In this document: in pieces, positions 33,858 through 44,637 of the stretch
How the letters are laid out: each line of letters begins with the position of its first letter
Position numbering within the stretch: position 1 is the first letter of the stretch
Assembly (NCBI GenBank): GCA_965232285.1
Contig: CBDDPL010000004.1
Span: 1,116,001 to 1,180,000 of the forward strand
Reading direction: 5' to 3'
DNA length: 64,000 nt
From: Denitrobaculum sp965232285
GTDB lineage: Bacteria; Pseudomonadota; Alphaproteobacteria; Kiloniellales; Kiloniellaceae
The notes under the pieces: generated by a model
Told to the model about the DNA's origin: nothing
The model's database searches: none
The model's input: only the letters and a program-made list of their open reading frames with translations
Position numbers and translations under genes: made by a program

Positions 33858-33948
33858 TGACCGCCTTTCAATGAGTACAGTGGAAAACCTCTGAGCCCCG
33901 CCGTCCCATGCAGGAACGGCCGGCCTCGAGACGGTGGAGAGGTTTCAC

Positions 33949-34926
33949 ATGTCAGAGTTCATGATTCGCCGCTTCCTGCAGAGCGCGATCGTTATCTTCA
34001 TCATGTCGGCGATCGTCTTCTTCGGGGTCAACGTGGTCGGCGATCCGGTCGACATGCTGATCAATCCCGAGGCAGACCAGGAAGATATCGAGGCGACGAT
34101 CCGCGCCCTTGGCCTGGATCGGCCGATCGGCGAACAGTACCTGTTCTTCCTGCAGGGGATCTGGACCGGCGATTTCGGCAAGTCCTTCATTTTCGGCCAG
34201 CCGGCGCTGCAGTTGATCCTGCAACGCATGCCGGCGACCATGGAACTGGCGCTCGCCTCTCTTTTCCTCGCTGTGGCGATTGGCATTCCGCTCGGCCTTT
34301 TTGCCGGGCTGCGGCCGGAGAGCAGGGTCTCGAAAGGGATCATGGCCGGTTCGATCATGGGTTTTTCTCTGCCGACCTTCTGGGTCGGCTTGATGATGAT
34401 TATCATCTTTGCGGTCGAACTCGGTTGGCTGCCCTCGACCGGGCGCGGCGATACCGCGACCTTCCTGGGGATCACCTCCAGCCTCTTCACGCTGGACGGA
34501 CTGTCCCATGTCTGTCTGCCCGCCTTTAATCTTGCGTTGCTCAAGATCTCGCTGGTGATCCGCCTGACCCGTGCGGGCACGCGCGAGGCCATGCACCAGG
34601 ATTACATAAAGTTCGCGAGGGCCAAGGGGCTCTCCAGCCGGCGGATCATCGGCGTGCATCTGCTGAAGAACATCATGATACCGGTTGTCACCGTCATCGG
34701 CCTGGAGTTCGGTAGCCTGATCGCCTTTTCGGTGGTCACTGAAACCATCTTCGCCTGGCCGGGCATGGGCAAGCTGCTGATCGATTCGATCCTGGTGCTC
34801 GACCGGCCGGTGGTCGTCGCCTACCTGATGATCATCGTGGCGCTCTTCGTTTTCATCAACCTGGTGGTCGACATCGTCTATTCGCTGCTCGATCCGCGGG
34901 TCCGCTTGAAGGATCAGGGTGCATGA
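33949..34926 (+). CDS. Dpp-type ABC importer permease, DppB family
   Basis: This 325-residue inner-membrane permease has six membrane segments. It shows the DppB-type N-terminus (MIRRFLQSAIVIFIMSAIVF), the region DRPIGEQYLFFLQGIWTGDFG and the EAA loop (YIKFARAKGLSSRRIIGVHL). ATG 33949 has GGAGAGG 6 bases before it; GTG 33934 is an in-frame alternative. Its stop overlaps the start of the DppC-type gene (ATGA), so the permease pair is coupled. DppB and DppC proteins form the channel of the importer. Confidence 0.92.
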   Translation: MSEFMIRRFLQSAIVIFIMSAIVFFGVNVVGDPVDMLINPEADQEDIEATIRALGLDRPIGEQYLFFLQGIWTGDFGKSFIFGQPALQLILQRMPATMELALASLFLAVAIGIPLGLFAGLRPESRVSKGIMAGSIMGFSLPTFWVGLMMIIIFAVELGWLPSTGRGDTATFLGITSSLFTLDGLSHVCLPAFNLALLKISLVIRLTRAGTREAMHQDYIKFARAKGLSSRRIIGVHLLKNIMIPVVTVIGLEFGSLIAFSVVTETIFAWPGMGKLLIDSILVLDRPVVVAYLMIIVALFVFINLVVDIVYSLLDPRVRLKDQGA

Positions 34927-35869
34927 CGGTCGAATTCACGCAGCAGGGAACTGAGGCGGAAAGCGGCACGCCGCTTCCCAACGAAGAAGCCGCGGTGGCC
35001 GTTGAAACCCCGTTCCGCCGCTTCGTTTCGGAGTTCGCGGAGAGTAAGCTCGCCCTGGCCGCTCTCTTGACGCTCCTGGGCATCGTCCTGGCGGCGCTTT
35101 TCGCCCCTTTGATTACGCCTCAGGATCCCTACGACCTGGGGCAGGTGGATATTCTGGATGGACGCCTGCCGCCCGGCTCGGAGGCTTTCGCCGAGTACAC
35201 CATGTGGCTGGGCTCCGACGGGGCGGGGCGGGATCTCTATTCCGCGATCCTCTATGGGCTTCGTATCTCCCTCTCGGTCGGGATCACTTCAGGCCTCATT
35301 GCCGTCACGATTGGAATGTCGATCGGCCTTCTGGCGGCCTACTTCGGTGGGCGCTTTGAATCGATCATCATGCGCATCGTGGATCTGCAGCTTTCTTTTC
35401 CGGCGGCTCTCGTTGCACTGATGCTCGTCGCTCTGCTGGGCAAGGGGATCGACAAAATCATCCTGGCCTTGGTGGTGGCGCAGTGGGCCTACTATGCCCG
35501 TACCGTGCGCGGGTCGGCCCTGGTCGAGCGTAGTAAGGAATACGTAGAAGCCGCCGCATCGCTCGGGCTCTCTCACGCCCGTATCATGTTTCGCCATATC
35601 CTGCCCAACTGCCTGGCACCACTGATCGTGGTCGCGACGATTCAGACGGCAAGCGCCATTGCCCTCGAGGCCACGCTCTCCTTCCTCGGGGTCGGCCTGC
35701 CGCAGACCGAGCCCTCCCTGGGTGTGCTGATCGCCAATGGCTTCGAGTACATGCTCTCCGGCAAATACTGGATCAGCGTCTTCCCGGGCATTGCCCTGCT
35801 GATCACCATCGTCTCGATCAATCTGGTCGGTGACCAGCTACGCGATGTCCTGAACCCGAGGCTGAAACG

Positions 35870-35873
<4 letters not shown>
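34923..35873 (+). CDS. Dpp-type ABC importer permease, DppC family
   Basis: This is the second permease, 316 residues. A polar N-terminal tail precedes the DppC helix (LALAALLTLLGIVLAALFAP). The motif MWLGSDGAGRDLYSAILYG is the family hallmark (L-G-T/S-D-x-x-G-R-D). The EAA loop reads YVEAAASLGLSHARIMFRHI. Both ends overlap neighbouring genes by 4 bases, as expected for a tightly coupled importer operon. Confidence 0.93.
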
Positions 35874-37896
<2,023 letters not shown>

Positions 37897-37958
37897 TCCC
37901 CGCTCAAAGAACCACTGCCGCAAAGCTTCCGTTTCTCAAAAGCCATGGATAGACCTCA

Positions 37959-38804
37959 GTGACCGAACAGATCGTGCTCGTCCGGCCGCGCGGAGACGCG
38001 CTCCCCCTGATCTTCGACAGCCCCCATTCCGGCACCAACTACCCGGCGGACTTCGATCATGTGATCGACCGCAAGGTCTTGCGCCGCTCGGAGGACACCT
38101 TCATCGAAGAGCTCTATGACTACGTGCCGGAGCAGGGTGCGACCCTGCTGCATGCGCTCTTCCCGCGCTGCTACATCGATCCGAACCGAGGACTGGAAGA
38201 CATCGATCCGGAAATGATTGCAGGCGGTTGGCCGGGCGAGTTCCGTCGTTCCTTCAAACTGGACAACGGGGTCGGCCTGATCTGGCGGCAGGTAAAGACC
38301 TTCGGCCGGATTTACGACCGCCTGTTAACGCAAGAAGAGGTCCAAGCCCGGATCGACGACTGCTGGAAGCCTTATCACGACACCCTCTCCGGTCTCTTCG
38401 AGGAGTTCCACGGCCGGCACGGTCTGGTCTACCACGTGAACTGCCACTCCATGCCGGAGTGGGGCGATGAGACCACCGAGGACGGTCCGGTCCGTCGGGC
38501 CGACTTGGTGCTCGGCGACCGGGACGGCACGACCTGTGAGCTGGGCTTCGCGGCACTGATCGCCGAAGTCCTGGAGCAGCAGGGGCATTCGGTGGTGATG
38601 AATTTCCCCTACAAGGGCGTGGAACTGGTGCAGCGCTACTCCGATGTGGCGAAGGGGCGTCACTCGATCCAGATCGAAATCAATCGCGCGCTCTATATGG
38701 ATGAAGAGGGAATCACCCGGAACGGTAACTTCGAGAGCTTAAAACAGTCGCTCAGAAAACTCTCCGAAGCCGTTGCGGCATATGTCGCCGGTAAGGTTCA
38801 CTGA
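37959..38804 (+). CDS. N-formylglutamate amidohydrolase family protein
   Basis: This 281-residue enzyme belongs to the HutG/N-formylglutamate amidohydrolase family, which hydrolyses formyl-amide or similar bonds. Hallmarks are LIFDSPHSGTNYP, then ALFPRCYIDPNRGLEDIDPE, a NCHSMPEWG segment with likely metal ligands, and IQIEINRALYMDE. It starts at GTG 37959, 62 bases after the DppF gene, and is probably in the same transcript. In typical organisms it ends histidine degradation. Here no hut genes are nearby, so an imported N-formyl or N-acyl compound is the likely substrate. Confidence 0.85.
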   Translation: MTEQIVLVRPRGDALPLIFDSPHSGTNYPADFDHVIDRKVLRRSEDTFIEELYDYVPEQGATLLHALFPRCYIDPNRGLEDIDPEMIAGGWPGEFRRSFKLDNGVGLIWRQVKTFGRIYDRLLTQEEVQARIDDCWKPYHDTLSGLFEEFHGRHGLVYHVNCHSMPEWGDETTEDGPVRRADLVLGDRDGTTCELGFAALIAEVLEQQGHSVVMNFPYKGVELVQRYSDVAKGRHSIQIEINRALYMDEEGITRNGNFESLKQSLRKLSEAVAAYVAGKVH

Positions 38805-38808
38805 GATC

Positions 38809-39870
38809 ATGTCGAGACGTCTCTTCATCGCCGCCACACTCCTGTCCCTGCTGCTACCGGGTGGGTTGTCCGCGGGTCAGGCTGAGCCGCTGCGCGCGGA
38901 CCACTGTGTGGCGGCAATAGAGACGGACCTTCTGGAGCGGGGTGGTATTGCGACGAACCGTCTTGCGGCCTCTGTCGAGCTTGTCTTCTGCGATGGATCG
39001 CGCGCCGGATTGTCGCTTCTGGAGGGTGCGCTTGGCGTTGCTGTACTGCAGGATAAAAAGGTTCAAAGCCCGCGCCCGGCAGATGAGGCCGAGCTCCTGC
39101 CCGACGGCGAGGTGACCCGGGGAACGCTTGCAGGGCTTGGCGCCCAACTGATCGGGCCAACGGGCCGCTATCGGCACGCCATTCTCGGCGATGCGATCGA
39201 AGCCTCGGGCTTTTCGATTTTCGAGAAGGATGGGGCGCGCATATCCTTTGTCTTAGGAGAAGAGTCGGTTTTCGAGGATCTGCGGGTTCGGCTGATCGAT
39301 CTGAACAGCGACGGCGAAGATGAGTTCGTCGTGATCCGCAGCTACCTGGACGGCGGAGCGGCGCTCGCGGTCTACGGTCTGAGGAATGGCGAGATCGTGG
39401 CGATGGGAGAGACACCCGCCATCGGCCTGACCAACCGCTGGCTCAACCCGGCTGGCGCGGCTGACTTCGACGGCGACGGGGATCTCGAGATTGCTTATGT
39501 CGAGACGCCGCATATCGGCGGTACTCTTCGGTTCCTGTCACTCACCGGCCAGGGGCTTGTGGAAGAGCAGGCGATCCACGGCTTTTCCAACCATGCGATC
39601 GGCAGTCGGGTGCTGGATATGGCGGCGGTCCTGGACTGGAATGCCGATGGTTTACCGGATCTTGCAATTCCCGATGCATCGCGCAGCCGGATGCAGATCG
39701 TCAGCCTCGCGGGCGGCGAAGCGAAGGTGATCGACAGCCTGCCGAAAGCGGGCGGCAGGTATCAAGAGCGGATCACCTCTGCCGTTGTGGCAAGTGATCT
39801 GGACGCTGACGGCAAGCCCGAAGTGATTTTTGCACTTGGGAATGGCAAGCTGGTTATGGAAAAACCCTGA
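38809..39870 (+). CDS. Exported FG-GAP/VCBS repeat protein
   Basis: A signal peptide (MSRRLFIAATLLSLLLPGG, cleavage near SAGQA) leads a 353-residue protein with several beta-propeller-like repeats. Four Ca-binding loops of the D-x-N/D-x-D-G type are visible: DLNSDGEDEFVV, DFDGDGDLEIAY, DWNADGLPDLAI and DLDADGKPEVIF. This is the FG-GAP/VCBS pattern seen in integrin-like and exported proteins. It starts 4 bases after the amidohydrolase stop, at ATG 38809, so it is at the end of the same operon. The function is unknown; a periplasmic structural or binding role is likely. Confidence 0.75.
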   Translation: MSRRLFIAATLLSLLLPGGLSAGQAEPLRADHCVAAIETDLLERGGIATNRLAASVELVFCDGSRAGLSLLEGALGVAVLQDKKVQSPRPADEAELLPDGEVTRGTLAGLGAQLIGPTGRYRHAILGDAIEASGFSIFEKDGARISFVLGEESVFEDLRVRLIDLNSDGEDEFVVIRSYLDGGAALAVYGLRNGEIVAMGETPAIGLTNRWLNPAGAADFDGDGDLEIAYVETPHIGGTLRFLSLTGQGLVEEQAIHGFSNHAIGSRVLDMAAVLDWNADGLPDLAIPDASRSRMQIVSLAGGEAKVIDSLPKAGGRYQERITSAVVASDLDADGKPEVIFALGNGKLVMEKP

Positions 39871-39997
39871 TCAACATCTTCTCAAGTCTTCCAGAGTCTG
39901 TGTATCTTTAGATAGTTTTATTGACTTGGCAGTAGAATAACCCCGTTTGGCTGCTCTTGAGGCTGTGCCGCGGTTGGCAAGGAGCACGGGGGCGTCC

Positions 39998-40504
39998 GTG
40001 ACCGCATCGTCAAAGCATATTGCGCGCTACAGCGGTGTTCGCCGTGTAGAGGAGGCACCCAGGCATCATAACGATGCGATCGGGTGCTTCGACAGCTATT
40101 GGCGTGCCCTCCGGGATCGTCTCGGCCATTGCCCATCGCGCCGGGACCTCGATCCGGTTGAGATGGGGGCGGCCTCTTTACCCTGGATGCTCTTGGTCGA
40201 ACTGCGCGAAGACGCGGAGGGCCTCTATTTTTACTACCGTCTTTGTGGCACGGAGATCACCAATCTGGTCGGACAAGATGTTACCGGCAAGACGACACGG
40301 GAAGTGGTGATCAGCGGTGATCTGAAAATCATCGTCGAACCCTACCTCTACACCCTGCGTGAAGCTCGCCCAAGTTTTTGGGAGACGGCAGTTTTTCACG
40401 AGATCTATCAATGGCGGCCCGTGGTCCGCGGCGTCTGGCCTCTATCGGAAAATGGTCAGGATATCGATATGTTCGTCAATCTGACCGTGCCAATTCACTT
40501 ATAG
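39998..40504 (+). CDS. PAS_5-type single-domain protein
   Basis: This 168-residue protein matches the PAS_5 pattern: a helix with YWRALRDRLGHCPSRRDLDP, then SLPWMLLVELRED, then FYYRLCGTEITNLVGQDVTG and a C-terminal VRGVWPLSENG strand. It shares layout with the member at 19077-19541 (R-x-D-F/L-D-P, then L-P/W segment, then R-x-x-G-T loop). GTG 39998 is used, with GGGGG about 5 bases before; a TTG at 39947 would add 17 residues. It is convergent with the cyclase gene. Role and ligand are unknown. Confidence 0.7.
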   Translation: MTASSKHIARYSGVRRVEEAPRHHNDAIGCFDSYWRALRDRLGHCPSRRDLDPVEMGAASLPWMLLVELREDAEGLYFYYRLCGTEITNLVGQDVTGKTTREVVISGDLKIIVEPYLYTLREARPSFWETAVFHEIYQWRPVVRGVWPLSENGQDIDMFVNLTVPIHL

Positions 40505-40532
40505 GCTTTCAGAAGCATCGGACATTCAAGGT

Positions 40533-41816
40533 TCAAACCGGGATGAAGAGCTCGATCGGCTTGTCCCGGCCCCGCAGGCTGTTCTCTTTGATCGCCTGCC
40601 AGTCCTGCCTGTCGCTCTCTTCCACGGCCGCTAGGAGTTCGCCCGAAACAATCAGCCAGGAAGGGACGGATTTGGTCAGTTCCTCTATCCGGGCGGCCAC
40701 GTTCACGGCATCGCCAAGAACGGTGAACTCCAGGCGGCTGTCGTCGCCCACCGCGCCGCAAAAGACCTCGCCCCAATGGATACCGATACCGATCCGGACG
40801 GCCTCGCTGTCGCTGCCGGCTGCCGCATTCCAGCTTTCGATATTGGCGTGAAGCCGTCTGGCGCAGGCGATCGCATTGCCGGCGTGGTTCTCGCCATTGT
40901 CGTTCAGGCCGAAGACGACCAGGGCCGCGTCGCCGATAAACTTGTCGACGATACCTGCGTGCGCCGAGGTGGCATCTGTGACGCAGCTTCGGAAACGGGT
41001 GACGAAATCGCTCAAGGCGGCTGGCGCGAGACCCTGGGAGCGGCGCGTGAAGCCCCGGATATCGACAAAGAGCACCGCCACCTCCCGGCGCTGCCCTCGG
41101 CGCAGTTCTTCCGTTCCTTTGTCGGAGAGTTCCTCGACCAGTTCCGGGGGCAGATAGCGTGTGAGATGGATGCGGCGCCGGTTTTCCTCGATGGCCTGGC
41201 TTAGCAGGCGGCGCGTCCGGCTGACCGCGACGGTCAGGATGATGCCGGCGAGCAGGACCATGCCCAGGCGCATGACGTTGGGCGGCGCCTGGAAAAGGCG
41301 GTTCATGGTGGCGGGAAAGTTCGCTTCCGACGCATCGATCCAACTGGTGGTCCAGACCGCGATGGCCAGCAGCCCGAAGCCCAGAAGGATTGTGACGTAG
41401 GCCTGTTGCAGCGGATTGAAGCGCAGGGCGCCGAAGGCCAGGACCAGCGGGATCAGCCAGACGGCCGGCAGCGCAATCATGTAGTTGCCGGCCGCCGCGG
41501 TATTGAGCAGACCGATATGGAGGCTCAGCAGCAGGAAGGCAGCGTCACAGGTTGAGAGGCTCCAGGTGTGCCAAGCCTTAAAAATCCCGGGCCGTGCCGC
41601 CGCAAGGGACAGGAGTCCGACAAGCAGGTAAGCGCTCAGAGTCAGAAGCGCCAGAAAGAGCTGCCGCTGCAGGATCGGGTCCTCCAGTGGCGGATCGCGC
41701 AGCACGGCAACGACGAAGAGTGACAAGAGCGCCAGCGCAATCCCCAGCCGGACCCAGCCCAGCAGGCGCTCCGCACGCAACTCGGCTTCGAAGAAGAGCT
41801 GCGTGGTGTCGGTCAT
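40533..41816 (-). CDS. Membrane-bound class III adenylate/guanylate cyclase
   Basis: The N-terminal half (residues 1-215) has about six membrane helices. The C-terminal catalytic domain shows the class III features: VLFVDIRGFTRRS with the first metal Asp, FIGDAALVVFG with the second, and FTVLGDAVNVAARIEEL. The product is cAMP in most class III enzymes; the residue before GDAVN is not a clear guanylate signature. Residues 390-427 complete the domain. It follows the nucleoside hydrolase by 37 bases on the same strand. The signal for the membrane part is unknown. Confidence 0.88.
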   Translation of the reverse strand: MTDTTQLFFEAELRAERLLGWVRLGIALALLSLFVVAVLRDPPLEDPILQRQLFLALLTLSAYLLVGLLSLAAARPGIFKAWHTWSLSTCDAAFLLLSLHIGLLNTAAAGNYMIALPAVWLIPLVLAFGALRFNPLQQAYVTILLGFGLLAIAVWTTSWIDASEANFPATMNRLFQAPPNVMRLGMVLLAGIILTVAVSRTRRLLSQAIEENRRRIHLTRYLPPELVEELSDKGTEELRRGQRREVAVLFVDIRGFTRRSQGLAPAALSDFVTRFRSCVTDATSAHAGIVDKFIGDAALVVFGLNDNGENHAGNAIACARRLHANIESWNAAAGSDSEAVRIGIGIHWGEVFCGAVGDDSRLEFTVLGDAVNVAARIEELTKSVPSWLIVSGELLAAVEESDRQDWQAIKENSLRGRDKPIELFIPV

Positions 41817-41853
41817 GTAACGCGGTCCCTCGAATACGCCCGAAGCAGTTTTT

Positions 41854-42795
41854 TCAGTAGCGCCCCAGCCGCTCGATCAGCAGGTCGAAGAATCCTTCGG
41901 CATCCACGTCATGGACCCAGTCGACATTTCGCGGCCGGTCCGTGACATGCCAGAAGTCGACGGCCGTGTGGCCCATGGTCAGTTCTGCATGGATCTCGAC
42001 CTCGAGATTGCAGCGCTTGGCCGTGAAGAGATCCGGTTTGAGCAGGTAGGCGGCAGTGCAGGGGTCGTGAAGAGGCGCGCCGTCGGAGCCGTATTTCTGC
42101 ACGTCGTGCCGGTCGAAAAAGGCCAGCATGTTGTGGGCGGCCTGCGCCACCGGATTGCCCAGTGCGGCGATGCGTTTCAAACGGGCCTGGGTGGTCAGGA
42201 CCTGATGAGTGACATCCAGGCCCATGACCACGATCGGCCGGCCGCAGCGGAATACCACGTCCGCGGCGTGAGGATCGACGTAGATGTTGAACTCTGCCGA
42301 AGGTGTGGTGTTGCCGCCTTCGCGCATGGCGCCGCCCATCAGGACGATTTCGCGGATCTTGCCGGCAATGGCCGGCGCCTTGATCAGGGCGGCCGCGATG
42401 TTGGTGAGGGGGCCGATCGGCAGCAGGGTGATGGAGTCGTCTTGAGCCGCCGACAGGGTCTCGACAAGAAAGTCGACGGCATGCTGGTCCCGCAACGGCG
42501 TTTTCGGCTCGGTGATCTCGATGCCGTCGATGCCTGTCTTGCCATGCACCTCCTCCGCCGTGACCAGCCTGCGGACCAGCGGCCGGCTGCAGCCGGCGTA
42601 GACGCCGACCTCCTGCCGGCCGGCGAGATCGCAGAGGATCCGCGCATTGCGGGAGGTCAGGGCCAGAGGGACGTTACCGGCGACCGTCGTAATGCCGAGG
42701 ACCTCCAGTTCCTCCGGAGAGGCCAGAGATAGCAGCAGCATGATGGCGTCGTCCTGACCGGGGTCGCAGTCGATAATGATGGGGCGGGCGGTCAT
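41854..42795 (-). CDS. Inosine/uridine-preferring nucleoside hydrolase
   Basis: This 313-residue enzyme cleaves the N-glycosidic bond of ribonucleosides to a base and ribose. The Ca-binding signature IIDCDPGQDDAIML (D-x-D-x-G-x-D-D) is at residues 7-20. LLPIGPLTNIAAAL and EFNIYVDPHAADVVF are further family motifs, and the catalytic His region appears in LHDPCTAAYLL. Its length fits the family. It lies between the DUF188 gene and the cyclase on the same strand and may share their transcript. Confidence 0.9.
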   Translation of the reverse strand: MTARPIIIDCDPGQDDAIMLLLSLASPEELEVLGITTVAGNVPLALTSRNARILCDLAGRQEVGVYAGCSRPLVRRLVTAEEVHGKTGIDGIEITEPKTPLRDQHAVDFLVETLSAAQDDSITLLPIGPLTNIAAALIKAPAIAGKIREIVLMGGAMREGGNTTPSAEFNIYVDPHAADVVFRCGRPIVVMGLDVTHQVLTTQARLKRIAALGNPVAQAAHNMLAFFDRHDVQKYGSDGAPLHDPCTAAYLLKPDLFTAKRCNLEVEIHAELTMGHTAVDFWHVTDRPRNVDWVHDVDAEGFFDLLIERLGRY

Positions 42796-42903
42796 GGCGG
42801 CATCCTCTCAACGGGTGGGGGAGGGGATCTTGCCGGTGATCCCGGCCTCGATCAATTCATAAGGCCCGATCAGTTCAGAAGACAGGATGAAACTGGACGG
42901 ACG

Positions 42904-43368
42904 CTATCGGGTCAGCTTTGCCTGTTTCTTCTGGGCCTGGATCAGGTCTTCCAGCGCGCTCAGAAAACGGGAGCGGTCACGTTTGGTGAAGCCCGGGCCG
43001 GCGCCGGAGATCTCGCCGCTCTCGCGCAACTGTGCGTTGAGGTCCCGCATCGCCAGCGCCATGCCGATGGACTGTTCGGTGAACGGCCTGCCGGTCGGTC
43101 CCAGTACGCCGGCCCCGGCCTTGATACAGCGGTCGGCGAGCGGGATATCCGCGGTGATGGCGATATCGCCCGGCCCGATATGTTCGGCAATCCAGTTGTC
43201 GGCGGCGTCCGGTTCTTCCGGCACAACGACCCGCTTGACCAGCGGATTGTCGCCGACCCGAAGCCAGGTGTTCCCCACCATATGCACGACCAACCGGTGC
43301 CGCTCGGCGACCTTCAGCACTTCCTGCTTGACCGGGCAGGCGTCCCCGTCGACGTAGATTTCCAGCAC
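42904..43368 (-). CDS. YaiI/YqxD family (DUF188) protein
   Basis: This 154-residue protein begins LEIYVDGDACPVKQEVL, the DUF188 hallmark in which the D-x-D-x-C-P motif lies at the N-terminus. DIAITADIPLADRCIKAGA and VLGPTGRPFTEQSIG are further family segments. The fold resembles PIN-like nucleases, but no activity is established. GTG 43368 with GAAAGG upstream gives the normal N-terminus; an in-frame GTG at 43386 would add six residues. The nucleoside hydrolase follows by about 108 bases. Confidence 0.9.
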   Translation of the reverse strand: MLEIYVDGDACPVKQEVLKVAERHRLVVHMVGNTWLRVGDNPLVKRVVVPEEPDAADNWIAEHIGPGDIAITADIPLADRCIKAGAGVLGPTGRPFTEQSIGMALAMRDLNAQLRESGEISGAGPGFTKRDRSRFLSALEDLIQAQKKQAKLTR

Positions 43369-43788
43369 TATCGCCCTTTCCGGCACGCAGTCTTCAGCTT
43401 ATCGGGATCAATGGCGGCAGAAGCCTTCCGCAACAAGCGAAATCTGCTGATTCTGGGCAGATTTTGATTCGGATTGCCGCATTTCGTCCTCGTTACGCGG
43501 CCGCGATAAAATGCCGCTGCAGGCAGTCGGCTTTGCGGGTTTGTTTCGACGGAAAGATATGAAAACTTCTCTCTAAGATTTTGAATATTATATAAAATCA
43601 GGTTTCGATTTGTTCGATCTCTGTCAAAAAAATTTAATGCTGCGGCGCAAGAACAGAGACTGATTTTCCCTTGGAAAGCGCAGGATTTCCTATATTTTAA
43701 AATGATTGTAAGAAGCGAGTGCAGTGGGTTCAGGGTTTGAATTTCGAGTGCCAAACCTCATTGCACGCCATCAATGAGGGATAGAAAT
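43369..43788. other. AT-rich intergenic region upstream of the peroxiredoxin gene
   Basis: This 420-base divergent gap is AT-rich from about 43550 on, with TTTAAAATG-like stretches before the peroxiredoxin. TTGGAA with TATTTT 16 bases later is a possible promoter. I could not find an OxyR-type ATAG-N7-CTAT site. A minus frame of 128 residues here reads as non-coding. Confidence 0.4.
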
Positions 43789-44337
43789 ATGATTGGAAAG
43801 AGGCTGCCCGCCGTCACCTTCCGCACGCGTGTGCGCGATGAATCGCTCGGCGGAGACAACCCCTACCGTTGGGAAGACAAGACCACCGACGACTACTTCA
43901 AAGGCAAGCGTGTGGCGATCTTTTCGCTGCCGGGCGCCTTCACGCCGACCTGCTCGACCTTTCAACTGCCGGACTTCGAAAAGCTGTTTGGCGAGTTCCA
44001 GAGCAAGGGCATCGAAGACATCTACTGCATCTCCGTCAATGACGCTTTCGTCATGAACGCCTGGGGCAAGCAGCAGGGCCTGGTCAATGTGAAGCTGATT
44101 CCGGATGGTTCCGGTGAATTCACCCGTAAGATGGGCATGCTCGTCTGCAAGGATAACCTTGGTTTCGGCATGCGCTCCTGGCGCTACGCGGCGATCATTA
44201 ACGACGGTGCGGTTGAGGCCTGGTTCGAGGAGCCTGGTTATTCCGATAACTGTGAAAGCGATCCCTACGGCGAATCCGCGCCGCAAAATCTGCTCTCGAA
44301 GATCGGTGAGGGCCTGGAGGAGAAGGTTCCCGCCTGA
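43789..44337 (+). CDS. Peroxiredoxin, Prx5 (glutathione-type) family
   Basis: This 182-residue thiol peroxidase reduces hydrogen peroxide and alkyl hydroperoxides. The peroxidatic Cys lies in LPGAFTPTCSTFQLP (about residue 50). DIYCISVNDAFVMNAWGKQ and RSWRYAAIINDG are Prx5-type segments. The usual reductant is glutaredoxin or glutathione. ATG 43789 has GAGGG about 8 bases before it; an upstream ATG at 43774 would add five residues. A perfect 8-bp-stem terminator follows at 44360. Confidence 0.92.
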   Translation: MIGKRLPAVTFRTRVRDESLGGDNPYRWEDKTTDDYFKGKRVAIFSLPGAFTPTCSTFQLPDFEKLFGEFQSKGIEDIYCISVNDAFVMNAWGKQQGLVNVKLIPDGSGEFTRKMGMLVCKDNLGFGMRSWRYAAIINDGAVEAWFEEPGYSDNCESDPYGESAPQNLLSKIGEGLEEKVPA

Positions 44338-44359
44338 GGAGCCTATTCCCGGTTATGAA

Positions 44360-44386
44360 AAGCGGCCTGCTCTGTGCGGGCCGCTT
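44360..44386 (+). terminator. Terminator after the peroxiredoxin gene
   Basis: AAGCGGCC (44360-44367) and GGCCGCTT (44379-44386) form a perfect 8-bp stem with an 11-base loop, followed by CTTCTTT. It lies 22 bases after the peroxiredoxin stop. The T-rich tail is imperfect but acceptable for a Rho-independent terminator. Confidence 0.65.
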
Positions 44387-44408
44387 CTTCTTTGCGAAAA
44401 GGGAGCCC

Positions 44409-44443
44409 AAAAAAAGAGACGTCGGAGCGGGAGCGCCGACGTC
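44409..44443 (-). terminator. Minus-strand intrinsic terminator
   Basis: GACGTCGG (44418-44425) and CCGACGTC (44436-44443) form a perfect 8-bp stem with a 10-base loop. Read on the minus strand it is followed by seven T residues (44415-44409). No minus-strand gene ends just upstream of it: the nearest one, the EamA gene, ends at 45216. It may stop an unannotated RNA or work in both directions with the previous hairpin. Confidence 0.6.
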
Positions 44444-44487
44444 CAGTACGGGTGAAACAGGTCCGCGTAACTTAACGCTGTGCCCGC

Positions 44488-44533
44488 TTGACGAGAATCA
44501 TCGTTTTTTTATAGGGCTATACAAAAATTTAGA
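44488..44533 (+). promoter_or_regulatory. Probable kptA promoter with palindromic element
   Basis: TTGACG (44488-44493), 16 bases, then TATAGG (44510-44515) is a good -35/-10 pair about 120 bases before the KptA start. TATAGGGCTATACA (44510-44523) overlaps the -10 and contains the inverted repeat TATAG-GG-CTATA. A related 24-base element lies at 48421-48444 upstream of a GNAT gene, identical at 19 of 24 positions. A shared regulator is possible. Confidence 0.5.
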
Positions 44534-44637
44534 GGCAGGCTGTCCGGACTAGGGAATGACTATACCGTTCCTATTGCTTGTTACCGGTTGCTATGATCTG
44601 TCCTTGCAGCGGAAAGCCAGCCGAAGGGGGCAGCCCA

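Noticed and set aside
43368..43754. A 128-residue minus-strand open frame in the gap before the peroxiredoxin
   Set aside because: The sequence is AT-rich, lacks a ribosome site and shows no domain or codon pattern like its neighbours.
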